From assembly GCA_035263125.1 (NCBI GenBank), contig DATFRP010000227.1:1-64000 (forward strand): DNA of 64,000 nucleotides, read 5' to 3'. The notes below the pieces were generated by a model. That model had not been told where the DNA came from. It saw only the letters and a program-made list of their open reading frames with translations, and ran no database searches. Shown here piece by piece: positions 29,319 to 38,216 of the stretch (its first letter is position 1; each line of letters starts with the position of its first letter). Both the position numbers and the translations under genes were made by a program. Origin of the DNA: Gp6-AA40 sp035263125. GTDB lineage: Bacteria; Acidobacteriota; Vicinamibacteria; Vicinamibacterales; UBA2999.

Positions 29319-32300
29319 ATGACCACGCTCGCTCCTTCTTTGACGCTTCGCGCACTGCTCAGCCGCGCCGCTTCGGTCGCGGGTTTCGATCGATCTCGAC
29401 AGATCACGTCTGGATTGACGCCAGCGGCGAAAGCACTTGCAGCAGTTACGGCTGCCCGCACAGGAGCAGGGACGACACTCCTCGTCGTGCCGACCGACAA
29501 GGATGTCGAGTCGACGACGGCCGACGCGCGATTCTTCTTTGCGGCACTCGAAGGCGCGTCGGAAGCCGCTGTTGAACAGGCGGTGCTGCCACTGCCTTCC
29601 CTTCAAGTGGACCCGTATCGCGGGATGACTCCACACTTTCGGGTTGCCGCCGCCCGGGCACGGGCACTGCACGCGGCCGCCACCGGCGCGGCGCGACTCA
29701 TCGTGGCCTCGGCGGCGGCGCTTCTGCCGCGAGTGAGCCGAGCCGAGCGGCTGCTGCAGGCGTCAGTGGACCTTCGCGCGGGATCGGAGATCGAACCGCA
29801 ACGGCTCGCCGACCTGCTGGTCGATGCAGGTTTCACGCGTGAGGATCCCGTCGAGGAGCACGGCGCGTTCGCACTCCGTGGCGGAATCGTCGATGTCTTT
29901 CCGGCCTCGGATACCGAACCCGTGCGCATCGAGTTCGTGGGCGACATGGTCGAAACGCTGCGACGCTACGACCCGGCGACGCAGCGTTCCACCGGGGCAA
30001 CCGACCAGGTCCATATCATCCCCGCGCGTGAGCGTTTCGATGATGGCGACCTCGTGTCGATCATCGATTTCCTGTCTTCGTCACAGCTCCGGCTGATCGT
30101 GTCGGAGTACGAACAGGTTCAAGAGCAGGCGACCCGAATCCACGACCAGCTCGCGAACAGTTATCGCGACGCCTCCGCCAGAGGCCATGTCGCCACGCCG
30201 CCGCCAGACGTCGTGTTCTCGCGCTGGGAGGATCTCGAACCGCGGACGTCGAGCGCGCCTCGTCTCGAGGAGCTGGCGCTCGAAGACGATGCCGTGCATC
30301 ACGTGTCCTGTCAGCCTGCGCTCGAATTCCGAGGGCGCGTCGGCGATTGGGTCACGGACCTTCGGCAAGCGCGTGAGCGCGGCGACACGATCGTGTTCGT
30401 CGCCGACAGTACAGGACGAGCCGAACGCACCCAGGAGATCCTGCGCGACTATGAGCTCGTCGCATTGCCGATCGATCACGCGGACGCCTCGTCTGCCGCT
30501 GCGGTGCTGATTGCGGTCGGAACATTGTCACGAGGGTTTCGACTGGCCACTGCCGGCCTCCAGCTCTATGTAGAGACCGACATCTTCGACGAAGAGCGAC
30601 GGACGACTGAGCGACGCCGCAGCGTGGCACAGACGTTCCTGTCCAACCTCCGCGACTTGAAGGTGGGCGATCTCGTCGTCCATGTCGATCATGGGATCGG
30701 CGAGTTCGTCGGCCTCAAGCAGCTGGCGACTGCGGGCGGGGCCCCGACACTCTCGACGAGCGACAAGCTGGAATTCCTCGAACTGCGGTACCACGGCGAC
30801 GACAAGCTGTTCGTCCCGGTCGAGCGACTGGATCTGATTCAGAAGTACACCGGCGGATCACGCCCGGCTCTCGATCGCCTGGGCGGTACCACATGGGAGA
30901 AAGCGAAGACCCGCGTCAAGAAGGCCATGCGCGATATGGCGGAGGAGCTGCTGAAGCTCTACGCGCAGCGCAAGGCAGTGCCGGGCCATGCCTTCCCCGC
31001 GGATACACACTGGCAGGAAGAGTTCGAGACCGCATTCCCATACGAATTGACGCCCGATCAGGCCACGGCGATCGCCGACATCAAACGCGACATGGAGACC
31101 TCGACCCCCATGGATCGCCTGCTCTGTGGAGACGTCGGATACGGCAAGACCGAAGTCGCGATGCGAGCGGCGTTCAAAGCGGTGATGGATGGCAAACAGG
31201 TCGCGGTGCTGGCCCCCACGACTGTACTCGCGTTTCAGCACCAGAAGACGCTGCGCGACCGCTTTGCAGGCTTTCCGGTCAACATCGAGATGGTGAGCCG
31301 CTTCCGGACGAGGCAGGAAATCAAGGACGTCCTGAGCGATCTGGCAGTCGGCAAGGTCGATGTCATCGTCGGCACACACCGGTTGCTGTCGAAGGACGTC
31401 CGGTTCAAGGATCTGGGACTGCTCGTGATCGACGAAGAGCAGCGTTTCGGCGTGGCGCACAAGGAGCGCATCAAACAGATGCGCAAGAAGGTCGACGTCC
31501 TGACCATGACCGCGACGCCGATCCCGAGAACGCTCAACATGTCGATGGTCGGCATTCGCGACATGTCGATCATCGAGACGCCGCCCAAGGATCGATTGTC
31601 GATTCAGACCAACGTCGTGAAGTTCGACGCACCCGTCATCGAACGGGCGATTCGCAACGAGCTCGCGCGTGGAGGGCAGGTGTACTTCGTCCACAACCGT
31701 GTCGAGTCGATCTTCTCGATGGGGAACCTGCTGCAGCGGCTGGTCCCCGACGCACGCGTCGTCGTCGGCCATGGACAGATGGGCGAAGACGAGCTCGAGC
31801 GAGCGATGCTCGGGTTCGTCGATCGCAGACACGACATCCTGCTCGCGACGACCATTGTCGAGAACGGCCTCGACATCCCGAATGCCAACACCATCATCAT
31901 CAACCGCGCCGACCGATACGGGCTCTCGCAGTTGTATCAGTTGCGCGGCCGCGTCGGTCGCTCCGATCGACCGGCGTATGCCTACCTGCTGATTCCTCCT
32001 GAAACCTCACTTTCACCGGTAGCGCGGAAGCGGTTGGCCGCGATCAAGGAATTCAGCGATCTCGGCAGCGGGTTTCGCGTGGCCGCACTCGACCTCGAGA
32101 TTCGGGGGGCGGGCAATCTTCTCGGGGGGGAGCAGAGCGGTCACATCGACGCCGTCGGGTTCGAGATGTACATGAAGCTCCTCGAGGACACGGTGAAGGA
32201 GATTCGCGGCGAGGAGATCGAAGACGACTCGCGGGCCACCGTCAACCTCCGCGTGAATGTGCGCATCGACGAAGGCTACATCGAGGACATGAACCAGCGG

Positions 32301-32828
32301 CTGATGGTCTATCGCAAGATCGCGTCGGCGCGGAGCGAGCGCGAACTGGACGCCACGCTCGAGGAGATCCGCGACCGGTACGGCGCACCTCCCGCCTCGG
32401 TCCTGAATCTGGCCGCCTACGGGCAGGTCCGTATTCTGGCCGATCGACTGGATGTGGAGAGCATCGACCGGGAGGGCCGTTTGATCGTCCTTAGATTCAG
32501 GCCGACCGCACGCGTGGATCCGTTGAGGCTGGTGAATGTCGTGGCGCGATCACCCGGCGCGACGCTGGTCCCGCCGGTGTCGGTAAAGCTGGACCTCGAG
32601 GTGCCGCTGAATGCGCCGACAAGGGCGTCAGAACCGGCAGCTCGCGGTTCTGGCAAGGGGCGCCGCGGCGACACGGGACAGAGCTGGTGGACTGCCCGTG
32701 CGACGACGGGAGAAGTCAAAGCTGGCTTCACGAAAGCGGAGATTCTTCGGAAGCCCGAGTCCGACCCCCGCGCCGACGGGGGCATGTTCGATCGGCTGCA
32801 GGGTCTGTTGCGCCAGCTCGGAGCCTGA
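29319..32828 (+). CDS. mfd: Transcription-repair coupling factor Mfd
   Basis: Removes RNA polymerase stalled at DNA damage and recruits UvrA. Order of domains: UvrB-homology module (residues 1 to about 340), RNA-polymerase-interacting CarD-like domain beginning at LKVGDLVVHVDHGIGEFVGL (about 445-560), RecG-like motor with Walker A GDVGYGKTEVA, DEEQ and TATPIPRTL, helicase C with TIVENGLDIPNANTII, and the C-terminal autoinhibitory domain. 1169 aa is normal. The last 80 residues before the end are Arg/Gly/Thr-rich in part and poorly conserved. Starts ATG one base after the heptose enzyme. Confidence 0.97.
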   Translation: MTTLAPSLTLRALLSRAASVAGFDRSRQITSGLTPAAKALAAVTAARTGAGTTLLVVPTDKDVESTTADARFFFAALEGASEAAVEQAVLPLPSLQVDPYRGMTPHFRVAAARARALHAAATGAARLIVASAAALLPRVSRAERLLQASVDLRAGSEIEPQRLADLLVDAGFTREDPVEEHGAFALRGGIVDVFPASDTEPVRIEFVGDMVETLRRYDPATQRSTGATDQVHIIPARERFDDGDLVSIIDFLSSSQLRLIVSEYEQVQEQATRIHDQLANSYRDASARGHVATPPPDVVFSRWEDLEPRTSSAPRLEELALEDDAVHHVSCQPALEFRGRVGDWVTDLRQARERGDTIVFVADSTGRAERTQEILRDYELVALPIDHADASSAAAVLIAVGTLSRGFRLATAGLQLYVETDIFDEERRTTERRRSVAQTFLSNLRDLKVGDLVVHVDHGIGEFVGLKQLATAGGAPTLSTSDKLEFLELRYHGDDKLFVPVERLDLIQKYTGGSRPALDRLGGTTWEKAKTRVKKAMRDMAEELLKLYAQRKAVPGHAFPADTHWQEEFETAFPYELTPDQATAIADIKRDMETSTPMDRLLCGDVGYGKTEVAMRAAFKAVMDGKQVAVLAPTTVLAFQHQKTLRDRFAGFPVNIEMVSRFRTRQEIKDVLSDLAVGKVDVIVGTHRLLSKDVRFKDLGLLVIDEEQRFGVAHKERIKQMRKKVDVLTMTATPIPRTLNMSMVGIRDMSIIETPPKDRLSIQTNVVKFDAPVIERAIRNELARGGQVYFVHNRVESIFSMGNLLQRLVPDARVVVGHGQMGEDELERAMLGFVDRRHDILLATTIVENGLDIPNANTIIINRADRYGLSQLYQLRGRVGRSDRPAYAYLLIPPETSLSPVARKRLAAIKEFSDLGSGFRVAALDLEIRGAGNLLGGEQSGHIDAVGFEMYMKLLEDTVKEIRGEEIEDDSRATVNLRVNVRIDEGYIEDMNQRLMVYRKIASARSERELDATLEEIRDRYGAPPASVLNLAAYGQVRILADRLDVESIDREGRLIVLRFRPTARVDPLRLVNVVARSPGATLVPPVSVKLDLEVPLNAPTRASEPAARGSGKGRRGDTGQSWWTARATTGEVKAGFTKAEILRKPESDPRADGGMFDRLQGLLRQLGA

Positions 32829-32891
32829 GACGGCTTGCGCCTACCGGTTACGCGTGGCCTCGGATAAGATATTGATCTTCAAGGAATTGTC

Positions 32892-33965
32892 ATGTTGAAG
32901 CGCACTCTTCTCGGTGCCGTCATTGCCGTGGCGAGCGCCCTCGTTCCACTCCGTGCCGAGGTCATCGAGCAGGTGCTCGTGAAGGTGAACGGCGAGATCA
33001 TCTCGAAAACGGAGTTCGAGGCTCGCCAGGTTGCTGAGCTTCGCAATCGCCCTGAGCTGGCGAAGGTCGGCCCCACGAGTCCCGAGCTCAAGAAGGCGAT
33101 CGCAGAAATCACCCCCGACCTCATCCTGTCGTCGGTCGACGACCTGCTCCTCATCCAGCGAGGCCGTGAAAACGGATACGTGCTCGGAGATCAGCAGTTC
33201 GCGCAGATCGTCGAGAACATCAGGAAGTCGAACAATCTCGAAGACGAGGAACGCTTCAAAGAAGCGCTCAAGCAGGAAGGGCTGACGATGGCCGACCTGC
33301 GGCGCAACCTCGAGAAACAGATGCTGGTGTCTCAGGTACAGCGCGTCGAGATCATGGAGAAGATCAGCATCAACGACGAGGAAGCGCGGGCGTACTATGA
33401 CGCGCACAAGCAGGAGTTCACCTCGCCGGTCCAGATCACGCTGCGCGAGATCCTCCTGGAGGTGCCGACCAGCGATCGCGGTGTCAATGTCGCGCAGGAT
33501 GACGCGGTGCGCGCCAGCGCCGAAGAACTGCGGAAGCGTCTCCTTGCCGGTGAACCATTTCCGCGTCTGGCTGGCGAGTATTCCGCCGCATCGTCAAAAG
33601 CCAACGGCGGCCTGATCGGTCCGCTCAATTCCGAGGAACTCGCGCCGTCGCTGCGTGAGATGCTCGACAAGATGCAGGTCGGCGATATCACGAGTGTGCT
33701 TCGCACCCAACGTGGGTATCAGATCCTCAAGCTCGAATCGCGCAGCGACTCGAAAGTGCGATCATTCGAAGAGGCCAGAGGCGACATCGCGAACAAGATC
33801 GGCGAGATCAAGCTTCGAGCGGAGCGTGAGAAATACCTCGACCAGCTTCGGGCGCAGGCGACAATCACCTGGCGCAACGACGAGCTGAAGAAAGCCTACG
33901 ACACGGCGCTCGCGCGACGACGACAGCAAACGGAGAGCAGTTCGCAACCGACGACCGCGAAATGA
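32892..33965 (+). CDS. SurA-like periplasmic peptidyl-prolyl cis-trans isomerase (parvulin family)
   Basis: Probable outer-membrane-protein chaperone. Signal peptide MLKRTLLGAVIAVASALVPLRA, then the SurA N-terminal helical domain (VIEQVLVKVNGEIISKTEFE), and one parvulin domain about residues 175-275 (ITLREILLEVP, FPRLAGEYSAASSKANGGLIG). E. coli SurA has two parvulin domains; this one has one, as in many Acidobacteria and delta-proteobacteria. Highly charged C-terminal helix. 357 aa. ATG preceded by AAGGA. Its stop overlaps the start of the NusG-like gene. Confidence 0.87.
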   Translation: MLKRTLLGAVIAVASALVPLRAEVIEQVLVKVNGEIISKTEFEARQVAELRNRPELAKVGPTSPELKKAIAEITPDLILSSVDDLLLIQRGRENGYVLGDQQFAQIVENIRKSNNLEDEERFKEALKQEGLTMADLRRNLEKQMLVSQVQRVEIMEKISINDEEARAYYDAHKQEFTSPVQITLREILLEVPTSDRGVNVAQDDAVRASAEELRKRLLAGEPFPRLAGEYSAASSKANGGLIGPLNSEELAPSLREMLDKMQVGDITSVLRTQRGYQILKLESRSDSKVRSFEEARGDIANKIGEIKLRAEREKYLDQLRAQATITWRNDELKKAYDTALARRRQQTESSSQPTTAK

Positions 33966-34465
33966 CGAGCGCTGCCGACGCACGATGGTATGCGCTGTGG
34001 ACTCGGTCGCGCCACGAACAGGTGGTGCGCGAGCAACTGGAGCAGAAGCACGTCGAGGCGTTTCTGCCAACGGTCACTCGATGGAGTCGCTGGAAGGATC
34101 GAAAGAAGAAGATCGACTGGCCGCTGTTCCCCGGGTACTGCTTCGCGAGATTCGACCCGCACGAGCGCCTGCCGATTCTCAAGTGCACCGGTGTGGTGAA
34201 CATCATTTCGTTCGAAGGCGAACCGGCGCCGATTCCCGAGCAGGAAATAGACGGCATCCGTCGTCTGGTCGAGAGCGACCTTGCGTACGATCCGTGCCCC
34301 ATGATCCGCGAAGGAACGATGGTCGAAGTCGTGCACGGCCCGCTGACGGGCGTCATTGGCCGACTCGTCCGGAAGAGCGACAAGGCCCGTCTCGTGCTGT
34401 CGGTGGACCTGATCGGACAGGCCGTCAGCGTCGAGGTCGACGCTGCGGATGTGCGCGCGTATTGA
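33962..34465 (+). CDS. NusG/RfaH-like transcription antiterminator
   Basis: Specialised paralog of elongation factor NusG (UpxY/RfaH/LoaP group). NGN domain residues about 8-100 (RWYALWTRSRHEQVVREQL, then FPGYCFARFDP) and a KOW domain at about 115-165 (IREGTMVEVVHGPLTGVIGRL). 167 aa. It is not the housekeeping nusG because no secE or ribosomal protein genes are near. Such proteins typically promote expression of long polysaccharide operons; a polysaccharide exporter lies 5 kb upstream on the same strand. ATG overlaps the SurA-like stop (ATGA). Confidence 0.82.
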   Translation: MTSAADARWYALWTRSRHEQVVREQLEQKHVEAFLPTVTRWSRWKDRKKKIDWPLFPGYCFARFDPHERLPILKCTGVVNIISFEGEPAPIPEQEIDGIRRLVESDLAYDPCPMIREGTMVEVVHGPLTGVIGRLVRKSDKARLVLSVDLIGQAVSVEVDAADVRAY

Positions 34466-34490
34466 TCGCCACTCACTCGCCTCAGCTTCG

Positions 34491-35549
34491 ATGAAAATCG
34501 GGCCCATCGAACTCCCGGCTCCATTCGGAGTCGCGCCAATGGCCGGCATGACGGATACAGCCTTTCGCCGGCTCGTGAAGCGCCATGGAGGATGCGGTCT
34601 GGTCGTCACTGAAATGGTGTCGTCAGAGGGGCTCGTTCGAGGCATCGATCGAACGCTCGAGTACGCGGAATACACCGAGGAAGAACGTCCCGTATCGGTG
34701 CAGATTTTCGGGGGAGATCCGGCGAAGATGGCTGCGGCCGCGCAGATTGTCGAAGGCATGGGCGCAGATATCGTCGACGTCAACATGGGATGTCCGGTGC
34801 CGAAGATCGCGAAGCACAACGCCGGGTGCAGCCTGATGCGCGAGCCCGCTCACGCCGCGAGCGTCATCGAGGCGATGACCCGCGCGGTCAAGATTCCGGT
34901 GACCGTGAAGATGCGGGCGGGCTGGAATGATCGCGAGCGGAACGCACCGGTACTCGCCAAGATGGTCGAAGATGCGGGTGCATCCGCCGTGACGATTCAC
35001 GGCCGAACCGCTGAGCAGTCGTATACCGGGCTCGCCGACTGGGATCTCGTCGCGCGTATTGCCGCCGGGATGCGCATCCCCGTGTTTGGAAGCGGCGACT
35101 GCATCGAGCCCGAGCAGATCATCGACCGCATGACGTCGGGCGTCAGCGGCGTGCTGGTTGGCCGTGGCGTGCTGCGCAATCCGTGGATTCTGGCGCAGGC
35201 TGCTGATCTCAACGCGGGTCGGGTACCACGCGCGATCTCGCTTCAGCAGCGCGGGCAGTTCCTGCTGGACTACATCGAGCTCCTCCTCAGCGAGCGAGTT
35301 GAGGAGGCTGAGGGGTTCCGGCACACCGCTCCGGGTGCTGCACGCGATCAGGAACCGGCAACCGTCGGGCCGGCGCGCGGCCACGAGAAGTGGGTCATCA
35401 ACAAGATTCGTGCGCTCTGTTCCTGGTACTCGAAGGGCCTGGACGGCGGTTCGCAACTTCGGGTCCGGGTGAATAGCTCGGAGCGCGTCGACGACCTTCG
35501 CGCGATCATCGATGAGTTCTTTGCGACGAGCGCAGTGCCCGCGCGCTAG
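34491..35549 (+). CDS. dus: tRNA-dihydrouridine synthase (DusB-like)
   Basis: FMN enzyme that reduces uridine in tRNA D-loops. TIM-barrel start IELPAPFGVAPMAGMTDTAFR, catalytic region DIVDVNMGCPVPKIAKHNAG, and VKMRAGWND, TIHGRTAEQ, GSGDCIEP, GVLVGRGVLRNPWI. The ATG at 34491 yields 352 aa with the canonical start. A stretch near residues 265-300 (VEEAEGFRHTAPGAARDQ) is unlike other Dus and may be disordered. Belongs to the same transcription unit as the NusG-like gene, 25 bp upstream. Confidence 0.9.
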   Translation: MKIGPIELPAPFGVAPMAGMTDTAFRRLVKRHGGCGLVVTEMVSSEGLVRGIDRTLEYAEYTEEERPVSVQIFGGDPAKMAAAAQIVEGMGADIVDVNMGCPVPKIAKHNAGCSLMREPAHAASVIEAMTRAVKIPVTVKMRAGWNDRERNAPVLAKMVEDAGASAVTIHGRTAEQSYTGLADWDLVARIAAGMRIPVFGSGDCIEPEQIIDRMTSGVSGVLVGRGVLRNPWILAQAADLNAGRVPRAISLQQRGQFLLDYIELLLSERVEEAEGFRHTAPGAARDQEPATVGPARGHEKWVINKIRALCSWYSKGLDGGSQLRVRVNSSERVDDLRAIIDEFFATSAVPAR

Positions 35550-36045
35550 CGGGCGAGCGCGATGGACCGGACTCGCGGTGCAATGCTAGACCCGACCCCG
35601 GTCGACCCTGGACTTACAGGCTTCATCGGAAATCCGGCAACCGCGAGGCGCAGTTCGATCTTGAACACGTGAGCTTCATCTGGCAGCGAACGTCGGCGTT
35701 CCGGCCGCGCCGGGGCCGACTCCGGCGGGGCTTGGGGTTTGGGCTCGGTCGGGGCGCCGATCGCTCATGAAACGTGGGGTGGGCGATGGGCCCAGCCGGC
35801 AGGCCGGTTGCACAATCCCGGTGTCGGATTGATGGCCAGGGAGTCGACTCTGCGCGAGAATTCACAGGAATTCACAAAGCCAGCTCGACAGTAACTCGTC
35901 GACGACTCCCTCTGTAACGTAGGAAACTGCACAGGTTCAGAAATCTCAGTGTCGGATGTACGGCCGTGCATAAGACATAATCGGCCTATCATCAGGCGGG
36001 ACGCAGTTCACGGCAGGTTCCGAGCCTTAGCGCGGGGAGGCGCTC
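35550..36045. other. 496-bp intergenic region upstream of the response-regulator cluster
   Basis: No gene I can support. It holds an inverted repeat GGGAGTCG (35839-35846) / CGACTCCC (35903-35910). Between the arms lie the palindrome GAGTCGACTC (35841-35850) and a tandem 10-mer GAATTCACAG/GAATTCACAA (35858-35877). A sigma-54-like sequence is at 35797-35812. GTGTCGGAT occurs twice (35821, 35951). The base composition falls toward AT near 35930-35995. Confidence 0.5.
35797..35812 (+). promoter_or_regulatory. Candidate sigma-54 promoter upstream of the response regulator
   Basis: CGGCAGGCCGGTTGCA aligns with the sigma-54 consensus TGGCAC-N5-TTGCA at all but two positions, with exact -24/-12 spacing. 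It lies about 235 bp upstream of the response-regulator ATG, so the link to that gene is uncertain. Confidence 0.4.
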
Positions 36046-36411
36046 ATGGCGAAGATCGTGATAGTTGAGGATGACGACGCGACGCGGGCTGGATATCGCG
36101 AGCTTTTGAATCTCGCGGGCCACGAAGTGATCGCGACCAGTACATATCAGGAAGGGCGGCACGCCGTGCAGGTGGAGAGCCCAGACCTGGTTATTGCAGA
36201 CCTGCGTCTTGGCGGGTTCAACGGACTTCAGTTGTTGCTGTTGAGTCCTCGTCCGATTCCGACGATCATCATCACCGGGTTTCCCGACCAGGTGCTCGAA
36301 GCGGAAGCGCGTCGTGCAGGAGCCGACTACGTCGTCAAGCCGATTTCGCCATCGGCGCTCGTCGCGCTCGTGAACGAAAAGCTCAGGGGTGAATCCGCGA
36401 TGAAGCACTAA
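36046..36411 (+). CDS. Single-domain (CheY-like) response regulator
   Basis: 121-residue receiver with no output domain. Acidic pocket VEDDD near residues 8-12, phospho-acceptor Asp52 in VIADLRLGG, Thr77 in IIITGFP and Lys98 in VVKPIS, so all residues needed for phosphorylation are present. ATG at 36046 follows GGGGAGG. No kinase is adjacent. It stands at the head of a same-strand group of sigma-54 activators lacking their own sensory domains, so it could signal to them by protein contact, which is inference. Confidence 0.88.
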   Translation: MAKIVIVEDDDATRAGYRELLNLAGHEVIATSTYQEGRHAVQVESPDLVIADLRLGGFNGLQLLLLSPRPIPTIIITGFPDQVLEAEARRAGADYVVKPISPSALVALVNEKLRGESAMKH

Positions 36412-36850
36412 GGGATCGTCGGTGCATCCATTCCACGGTTCCCACTAGCCGATTCTGTTTCCTACCAGACAAACCTCAGCGCCATCGCGAAAGGATCTCG
36501 CGCTTCAATCACCAAGCGCACGCTCGTCGCGGAGACCGTCGCGAGCAAACCGATGCTGACTGACGGCGCGATTCGACATCAGCTGAACCTGCGCCTGGCT
36601 CGATACGACTGATCGAATCGCACGCTGAGGGAGTACTGGAGACTGCAAAGACTTTCAGGTCAGTTCGCCGGGATGGGAATCGATAATTGTCTGCCTGAGC
36701 GGGGACTTGATCGCCTCCTGACGTCGTCGCAGGCTGGGATGTGCAACCGTTTGATGGATTGATAATTGCTGAGCCGTTGTGAATATCGTTGAGCACGGCA
36801 ACAGATTTTCACGATATCCGAGAAGGTTGAACGGGGGCCGGGAGCCACCC
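36412..36850. other. 439-bp intergenic region before the first AAA-only activator
   Basis: No gene supported. It contains a sigma-54-like site at 36755-36770 and a slightly altered copy of the same sequence about 80 bp upstream (GATGGGAATCGATAATTG near 36672 versus GATGGATTGATAATTG near 36754). It also has a short dyad TCGAT-N7-ATCGA near 36600. The duplicated GATAATTG block looks like a regulatory repeat. Confidence 0.45.
36755..36770 (+). promoter_or_regulatory. Candidate sigma-54 promoter of the first AAA-only activator
   Basis: TGGATTGATAATTGCT: TGG at -24 and TTGCT at -12 with exact spacing to TGGCAC-N5-TTGCW. Predicted start near 36781, giving a 70-nt leader to the ATG at 36851. C4, A5 and C6 of the -24 block are not matched. 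Confidence 0.5.
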
Positions 36851-38026
<1,176 letters not shown>

Positions 38027-38128
38027 TAGGTTCGGATGTCCCCAATACTCGTGCTTTTGTCTGCCGCCAGAGGTCCTTTTTGCCGTGACAATTAGGGTTG
38101 TTTGCGCGTTTCAGGAACGAGGTCCGCG

Positions 38129-38152
38129 CCAGTCCGTGTCGAACAGGACTGG
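38129..38152. promoter_or_regulatory. Perfect dyad CCAGTCC-N10-GGACTGG overlapping a sigma-54 -24 box
   Basis: Seven-base arms are exact inverted copies and the inner bases TGT-CGA-ACA add a further imperfect pair. The right arm ends inside the TGGC of the -24 element at 38150-38153. This is a good place for a repressor, or for a factor that blocks or positions sigma-54 RNA polymerase. Confidence 0.55.
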
Positions 38153-38165
38153 CTATTTGCTTGCA
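38150..38165 (+). promoter_or_regulatory. Sigma-54 promoter candidate before the degenerate GGDEF gene
   Basis: TGGCTATTTGCTTGCA has TGGC at -24 and TTGCA at -12 with exact spacing. It differs from the site at 40417 (TGGCGACTTGCTTGCA) at only two positions. Predicted start near 38176, 41 nt upstream of the ATG at 38217. Confidence 0.65.
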
Positions 38166-38216
38166 ACAGCGTTATAGCTGCGCTAGGTGAGGACTATCCT
38201 CCCAGGCCGCGCACAA

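Noticed and set aside
30858..31832. 324-codon frame antisense to mfd
   Set aside because: Lies opposite the conserved motor domain of Mfd; no motif.
35623..35865. 80-codon minus-strand frame in the 35.5-36 kb gap
   Set aside because: Pro/Arg/Ser-rich, covers palindromes and a tandem repeat; not a credible protein.
35858..35877. Possible CRISPR-like repeat
   Set aside because: Only two adjacent 10-bp copies, no spacers and no cas genes.
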